Position numbers and translations under genes: made by a program. This document shows, piece by piece, positions 14,941 to 18,671 of a stretch of DNA of 18,671 nt. Position 1 is the first letter of the stretch. Every line of letters starts with the position of its first letter. Source of the stretch: CAZRIE01 sp964600075 (lineage in GTDB: Bacteria > Bacteroidota > Bacteroidia > Flavobacteriales > Flavobacteriaceae); NCBI GenBank assembly GCA_964600075.1, contig CAZRIE010000084.1, positions 1 to 18,671 on the forward strand, read 5' to 3'. The notes under the pieces are model-generated. The model saw only the letters and a list, made by a program, of their open reading frames with translations, was not told the origin of the DNA and did not search any database.

Positions 14941-16896
14941 TCAATACGGTATTACCTTTCCATTTTCCAAGTCAATTTTAAAGTTCCCTGCCGGGGCTCC
15001 GTTAAGTTGCTTTGTAAAAATACTTCCGAATAACTTTAATTCTGTGAGATTATCATTTTTTTGGGCTTGACGTATGAATTCGTGTACTACTTCGTATTGC
15101 CTTAACCTATCTGCCCCGATATCTTTTATGGCTAATTGATCAGCATTTCGTAGTCTGTAGAAATCGAATATAAAGTCAAAACCGTCCCAATTTTTAAAAT
15201 CTTGGAGCTGAAGGCCTTCTTGATTTATTTTTTTTTCGGCGATTGCCTTTGCTTCTTTCCAAAGAGGCGAATCATTGTTTCCTTCTAAAAGTTTCTGCAA
15301 ATCGTTCATTGAGAAGATACTATCTGTTTGTGAAAGAATGACTAGGTCTTGTCCGTTCAGCCCTAAAAGTAGTTTTTGTAAAGCCTGTGGCCAGTCCTCT
15401 GGTAAGAAACGCAAGCGTAGCAATTCCTTAAAATGCCAATTGGTATACGCGTTATAATTTTTTGCTGACAATATGTTCTTGTTCCATGTGTCTTTGTTTT
15501 CAAGAGACGCTAAAAACGTATGTTCTTGCTCATAGAGCCTGAAAAATTCGTCGAATTGCGGTACGGAATCCAACACAACAGTCGCTACGCTAATGGTATT
15601 TTTTGCACTAATCGTAGCGATTTTATAAGCGGGCTTATATGCTGCCAAAGACGGTGTTTGAATATTTACCAACGTATTTCCAGAGGAAGTAGTTCTAATA
15701 CCTGTATCGTTCAGATGCATATGGCCACCAAAGTGAATTTTCAGACCGGCATCCGCAAAAACCTGCGCAACTTTCTCATCAGGAATCCGATGCGCTTGTA
15801 GTGCACCCTCTCCGAGAAGTTTCCGTATCTCTTCAGAAGCCCCATCATTAAAATCGATCATTGGGTAATGGCTAAAGGCAATCAGGGTCTTGTTTAGTCT
15901 TTTTGCTTCCATGGCGACTTTGGCTACCCAGATGATCAAGTGTTTTTTATGTTCAAGTACCTGATTATAGCCTATACCTGCACCTTGGTATTCAGTGGAA
16001 TTTCCTTTTGGAAGATATACATTGGCATCCAAGGCCAATAGCCAAAGACCATCGAGGGGTTCCACTAGATAACTGACATCGGGCAAGGTGGCTTTGTTCA
16101 TTAGCATAACATATTCCCGATTTTTAAAACGGGAAGCCTCCACTGCTTTTTCGAAGGAATAATTTTCATACTCGTATTTCGAAAATGGGGTTTGCCAATG
16201 CAGGTATTCTTTTTTTGGAAAAAAGCCATGGTGTTTCAGGCCACTTATAATGCCATTATAGCCTAATTCGCCAATGTCATCACTAACGATTAGGGGATGC
16301 TCTTTTACCGGATTTATCCTGTACATTCCTTCGTTACTCATAATCGGTTGCGCCTTGCCATCTAAGCCTAGGAAATCGGCCTTGCCGCCTTTGTCACCAA
16401 AAGGTCGTGTCGGGTCATGGTTGCCGGTGGTCAAGAAAAAGGAGAGGCCATGTTTTTCCGAGTATTCGTTTAAAATTTTGTTGAGTCCACGAATATTGAC
16501 GGGCTGCCCGTCATCACTAAAATCGCCGGGCAAAGCGACCAATTTGATTCCTTTTTCGACGACATCATCCAGGGCTGCCAAAAAAGCAAAGTAATTTTCG
16601 TTGAACAGGCGGGTAGAACGTAGTTGGGCACCCATCGTACGCAGTAAAGCGAACTCACCGGTTTTTGGATTTTTGATACCCCTGTAATCAACATCCTCTA
16701 AAGAACCTTTAATATTCAATAAGTGTACATCTGACAGAAAAGCGATACGAATTTCGGCTTTGGTATCGATTGACTCTTTGTTGGATTTCTTTTCGGAACA
16801 GGAGAAGAATAGAAAAATACAAAGTAGAATTACGCTCTTCTTACTTTGAAGTATGTTTTGCGATAATGATTTTCTTATATCAAAATTTAAAACCAT
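14941..16896 (-). CDS. Lipoprotein calcineurin-like metallophosphatase with unknown C-terminal region
   Basis: This 651-residue protein is a secreted phosphoesterase. The N-terminus has two lysines, a hydrophobic stretch and FFSC (lipid Cys33), so it is probably membrane-anchored. The binuclear-metal phosphatase motifs are complete and in order: SDVH (Asp56, His58), PGDFSDDG (Asp125), TTGNHD (Asn159, His160), FSHYPMIDF, and GGHMHL (His392, His394). After residue about 440, where the beta sandwich should end, roughly 200 residues are rich in Leu, Lys and Asp, with no motif known to me. The ATG lies 3 nt after the stop of the phospholipase-like gene, so the two are likely co-translated and may act in sequence, the phosphatase removing phosphate from a product of the first enzyme. 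The substrate is unknown; nucleotides, phosphosugars and inositol phosphates are all possible. Confidence 0.9.
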   Translation of the reverse strand: MVLNFDIRKSLSQNILQSKKSVILLCIFLFFSCSEKKSNKESIDTKAEIRIAFLSDVHLLNIKGSLEDVDYRGIKNPKTGEFALLRTMGAQLRSTRLFNENYFAFLAALDDVVEKGIKLVALPGDFSDDGQPVNIRGLNKILNEYSEKHGLSFFLTTGNHDPTRPFGDKGGKADFLGLDGKAQPIMSNEGMYRINPVKEHPLIVSDDIGELGYNGIISGLKHHGFFPKKEYLHWQTPFSKYEYENYSFEKAVEASRFKNREYVMLMNKATLPDVSYLVEPLDGLWLLALDANVYLPKGNSTEYQGAGIGYNQVLEHKKHLIIWVAKVAMEAKRLNKTLIAFSHYPMIDFNDGASEEIRKLLGEGALQAHRIPDEKVAQVFADAGLKIHFGGHMHLNDTGIRTTSSGNTLVNIQTPSLAAYKPAYKIATISAKNTISVATVVLDSVPQFDEFFRLYEQEHTFLASLENKDTWNKNILSAKNYNAYTNWHFKELLRLRFLPEDWPQALQKLLLGLNGQDLVILSQTDSIFSMNDLQKLLEGNNDSPLWKEAKAIAEKKINQEGLQLQDFKNWDGFDFIFDFYRLRNADQLAIKDIGADRLRQYEVVHEFIRQAQKNDNLTELKLFGSIFTKQLNGAPAGNFKIDLENGKVIPY

Positions 16897-16899
16897 TAG

Positions 16900-17991
16900 T
16901 TATTTAATCCGTTCATAAGAACCATTCTCAAAAATAACTTTAAAATCGGATTTAAATAACTTGCTGGGAATGTAATAATCGGTGGTAATGACTTGAGCCC
17001 CTGATGCCTGTGCTTTTTCAAATCGATTGTAGTCGTTTGCCCGCGCCTCTTTAGTGTCGGCATCGGCACGGGTGCGAACCATATAGCCGAGCTTTACCAG
17101 CGATTGTATTTTGTCGAAATCTGCAATAGGGTCATTGACGATACGAAAAGCTGCCTCGGGACTTCCCTCTTTCTTATTGATGAACAATGCTGCCCCATTG
17201 AGCGATGGAAATTTTCCCAGGTAAAGATCTAATTTTGCTTTGCCCTCATCTAGAACGAATAGAAACCTTCCTTTTACTTCATTCAACTTTGGCCATCCGC
17301 CCGTGAGCACCGCTTTTTCTAAAGTAGTTTGGTTTCGTCGCACCATATCGGGAGTAATAAGTTTTTGTTTGGGAAGAATGCTCCTGATTTCGTTATCCAG
17401 ATTTTTTAATGCCTCGGCATCGAAGACCAAAGGCTTTCTTGTGTTGGGAATTTCACCGTCTTTTGTGTTTATAGTTAGGATAATCGGTGTATGATTCGGA
17501 TTATTATCGGACCAATTTTTTAGTTCGGCCAATGCATCCTTGAAAAGTAATTGATTGCTACGAAAATCGATTTCCTGAACGTGGAAGACTTTAAGACCAG
17601 GTACTTTCAGCTTTTCTTCCTCATCAAATGGTAATGGGATACCGCCTGACCCCTCGACGATATCGAGTCCTGTTGGATTTGAATGATAACCACCTTCGGG
17701 ATCTTGGAAAACGTCAAGTTCTAAATTCCGTAGGCCCAGTTCCAACTGTTCCGTAAATGGTGGATGTTCGTACTGTAAACCTCTGCCAGTTGCCGAATCG
17801 AGCTGGAACAGGTAATCCAACAACGATTGCTCGATAGCGACCTTATAGCTATTGTGGCTTCCTATTAGTTGTAAGTCGTTTAATCTTATGGCTTTTGTTC
17901 CATCATCACCGCCAACTATAAAATCTCCCCACGTGCCATATAAATAAAAGGCCATTGCAAAGGCTAAACAAGTACTGAATATTAATTTCAT
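16900..17991 (-). CDS. Ca2+-dependent phosphoinositide phospholipase C-like protein
   Basis: This 363-residue exported enzyme has a PLC-type TIM barrel, probably cleaving a phosphodiester next to inositol or a similar polyol. The motifs of the Ca2+-dependent bacterial PI-PLC group (as in Streptomyces PLC1) are visible: IGSHNSYK with His46 and Ca2+ ligand Asn47, NLELDVF with Glu91 and Asp93, and FHVQEIDFRS with second catalytic His137. The C-terminal half has WPKLNEVKGRFLFVLDEG and MVRTRADADTKEARANDYNRFEKAQASGAQVITTDYY, usual for the family. Residues 1-18 are a hydrophobic signal or anchor (LAFAMAFYLYG) without a clear cleavage site. It starts at ATG 17991, 12 nt past a strong inverted repeat, and is followed by the metallophosphatase after 3 nt. 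Upstream on the same strand lies a SusD gene. The family assignment is good; the true substrate is not proven. Confidence 0.85.
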   Translation of the reverse strand: MKLIFSTCLAFAMAFYLYGTWGDFIVGGDDGTKAIRLNDLQLIGSHNSYKVAIEQSLLDYLFQLDSATGRGLQYEHPPFTEQLELGLRNLELDVFQDPEGGYHSNPTGLDIVEGSGGIPLPFDEEEKLKVPGLKVFHVQEIDFRSNQLLFKDALAELKNWSDNNPNHTPIILTINTKDGEIPNTRKPLVFDAEALKNLDNEIRSILPKQKLITPDMVRRNQTTLEKAVLTGGWPKLNEVKGRFLFVLDEGKAKLDLYLGKFPSLNGAALFINKKEGSPEAAFRIVNDPIADFDKIQSLVKLGYMVRTRADADTKEARANDYNRFEKAQASGAQVITTDYYIPSKLFKSDFKVIFENGSYERIK

Positions 17992-18003
17992 CTTATTTAC
18001 TTT

Positions 18004-18040
18004 TACGTTTTAATTTTCTAATAAAGAAAATTAAAACGTA
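18004..18040 (-). repeat. 15-bp perfect inverted repeat before the phospholipase-like gene
   Basis: TACGTTTTAATTTTC (18004-18018) and its exact reverse complement (18026-18040) flank a 7-nt loop. It lies 12 nt upstream of the phospholipase-like start and about 95 nt after the SusD stop. Both strands lack a T run after the stem, so it is not a classic terminator. As RNA it would be a stable AT-rich hairpin in the intergenic leader; as DNA it could be an operator for a dimeric regulator. The rest of the gap (18041-18135) holds a 6-bp hairpin (TTGGAT/ATCCAA, 18080-18097) and nothing else that I recognise. Confidence 0.75.
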
Positions 18041-18135
18041 CTATAGAAACTGCAATTAGAGGTTGTGATATTACTATTCTTGGATGCGCCTATCCAACTA
18101 ATGTAAGCTTTAAAAGATATAACTTATTTCAAGAC

Positions 18136-18671
18136 TTAATATCCCGGATTCTGTTCTAAGAAACCATCTACTCCAGAAGCTCCATCAACGGCACTTTGCG
18201 GAATTGGGAACAATCTTTTATTCACATCGGTATCGGTCTTATCGGTCCAAGAATCCTCGTATTTGCCAAAACGGATTTGGTCACCTCTTCTAAAACCTTC
18301 CCAGTATAACTCAAAGCCTCGCTCACGGAATAGGATATCCAAATCCATAGCACCTAAAGCTGCGGGAGTTTGATCAGGTCTAGCCGTTCTTGACGTTCGC
18401 ACCATGTTTACGTCTGCCAATGCACCGCCATTATCCCCTTTCCTTAATTTCGCTTCTGCCCGCATCAAATAAACCTCTGCCAACCGCATCAGCACCAAAT
18501 CTACACTGCTGAAGTTATTTCCATTGGGAGAACTACGGCTGAATTGATATTTAGATGGTCTATATCCTTTATTGTGTAAAGAACCTTCAATGGTAAAATT
18601 GACATCCAATGTATGGTCTACGTAACCAACATCCCTTTCAGGGCCATTTCCTTTTCTTTGAAGTACAGGAT
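18136..18671 (-). CDS. SusD/RagB family outer-membrane nutrient-binding lipoprotein (C-terminal part)
   Basis: Only the last 178 or so codons are present; the frame is open to the window edge, so the N-terminus lies outside. An apparent TTG start at 18609 is an artefact of the cut, since the frame continues upstream with PVLQRKGNGPERDVGY. The C-terminal SusD signature is clear: LVLMRLAEVYLMRAEAKLRKGDNGGALADVNMVR, FRERGFELYWEGFRRGDQIRFG, KRLFPIPQSAV, and QNPGY at the end. SusD proteins sit on the cell surface, cap a SusC TonB-dependent channel and bind glycans or other large nutrients. A susC gene is expected just outside the window. The phospholipase-like and phosphatase genes follow on the same strand and may belong to the same locus. 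Confidence 0.95.
   Translation of the reverse strand, partial: PVLQRKGNGPERDVGYVDHTLDVNFTIEGSLHNKGYRPSKYQFSRSSPNGNNFSSVDLVLMRLAEVYLMRAEAKLRKGDNGGALADVNMVRTSRTARPDQTPAALGAMDLDILFRERGFELYWEGFRRGDQIRFGKYEDSWTDKTDTDVNKRLFPIPQSAVDGASGVDGFLEQNPGY

Noticed and set aside
1..18671. CRISPR array, insertion sequence, phage or toxin-antitoxin genes
   Set aside because: No spaced direct repeats, transposase-like frame, terminal inverted repeats or small paired genes of that kind were seen on either strand; every frame with recognisable protein motifs belongs to the genes listed.

Overview
The window looks like the chromosome of a marine-type member of the Flavobacteriaceae (Bacteroidetes). The support is moderate GC (estimated by eye), a SusD C-terminus, OmpA with thrombospondin type-3 repeats, Bacteroidetes-style promoter elements (TTTG, then TAnnTTTG, clearest upstream of ompA), and starts that lack Shine-Dalgarno sequences. 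No insertion sequence, phage gene, tRNA, rRNA or CRISPR array was seen. I cannot name the genus from the sequence alone.

Left part (1-9501). Two hairpin terminators are followed by a minus-strand Mn-type superoxide dismutase. Divergent from it runs a plus-strand series: an AddA-like UvrD helicase/nuclease, kbl (glycine C-acetyltransferase, 5 nt after the helicase), an OmpA-family outer-membrane protein with its own near-perfect promoter and a strong terminator, and an AddB-like PD-(D/E)XK nuclease that starts right after that terminator. The two probable halves of an AddAB-type double-strand-break repair enzyme are therefore separated by a threonine-catabolism gene and an envelope gene.

Middle part (9548-14919). 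A minus-strand short-chain dehydrogenase faces away from a plus-strand hexuronate module: uxaC (glucuronate/galacturonate isomerase), a possible 63-residue small ORF, and a complete three-gene TRAP transporter (lipoprotein binding protein, DctQ, DctM) with 0-1 nt junctions. Uptake of a uronic acid followed by isomerisation is the simple reading. The later genes of the pathway are not in the window.

Right part (14941-18671, all minus strand). Transcription enters from a SusD-family glycan-binding lipoprotein that is cut by the window edge. It then crosses a 143-nt gap holding a 15-bp perfect inverted repeat, and continues into a Ca2+-dependent phosphoinositide phospholipase C-like enzyme and a lipoprotein metallophosphatase, coupled by a 3-nt gap. 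This looks like a nutrient-scavenging locus in which a SusCD-type importer is paired with phosphodiesterase and phosphatase activities. It is the most interesting part of the window, though its substrate is inferred and not shown.
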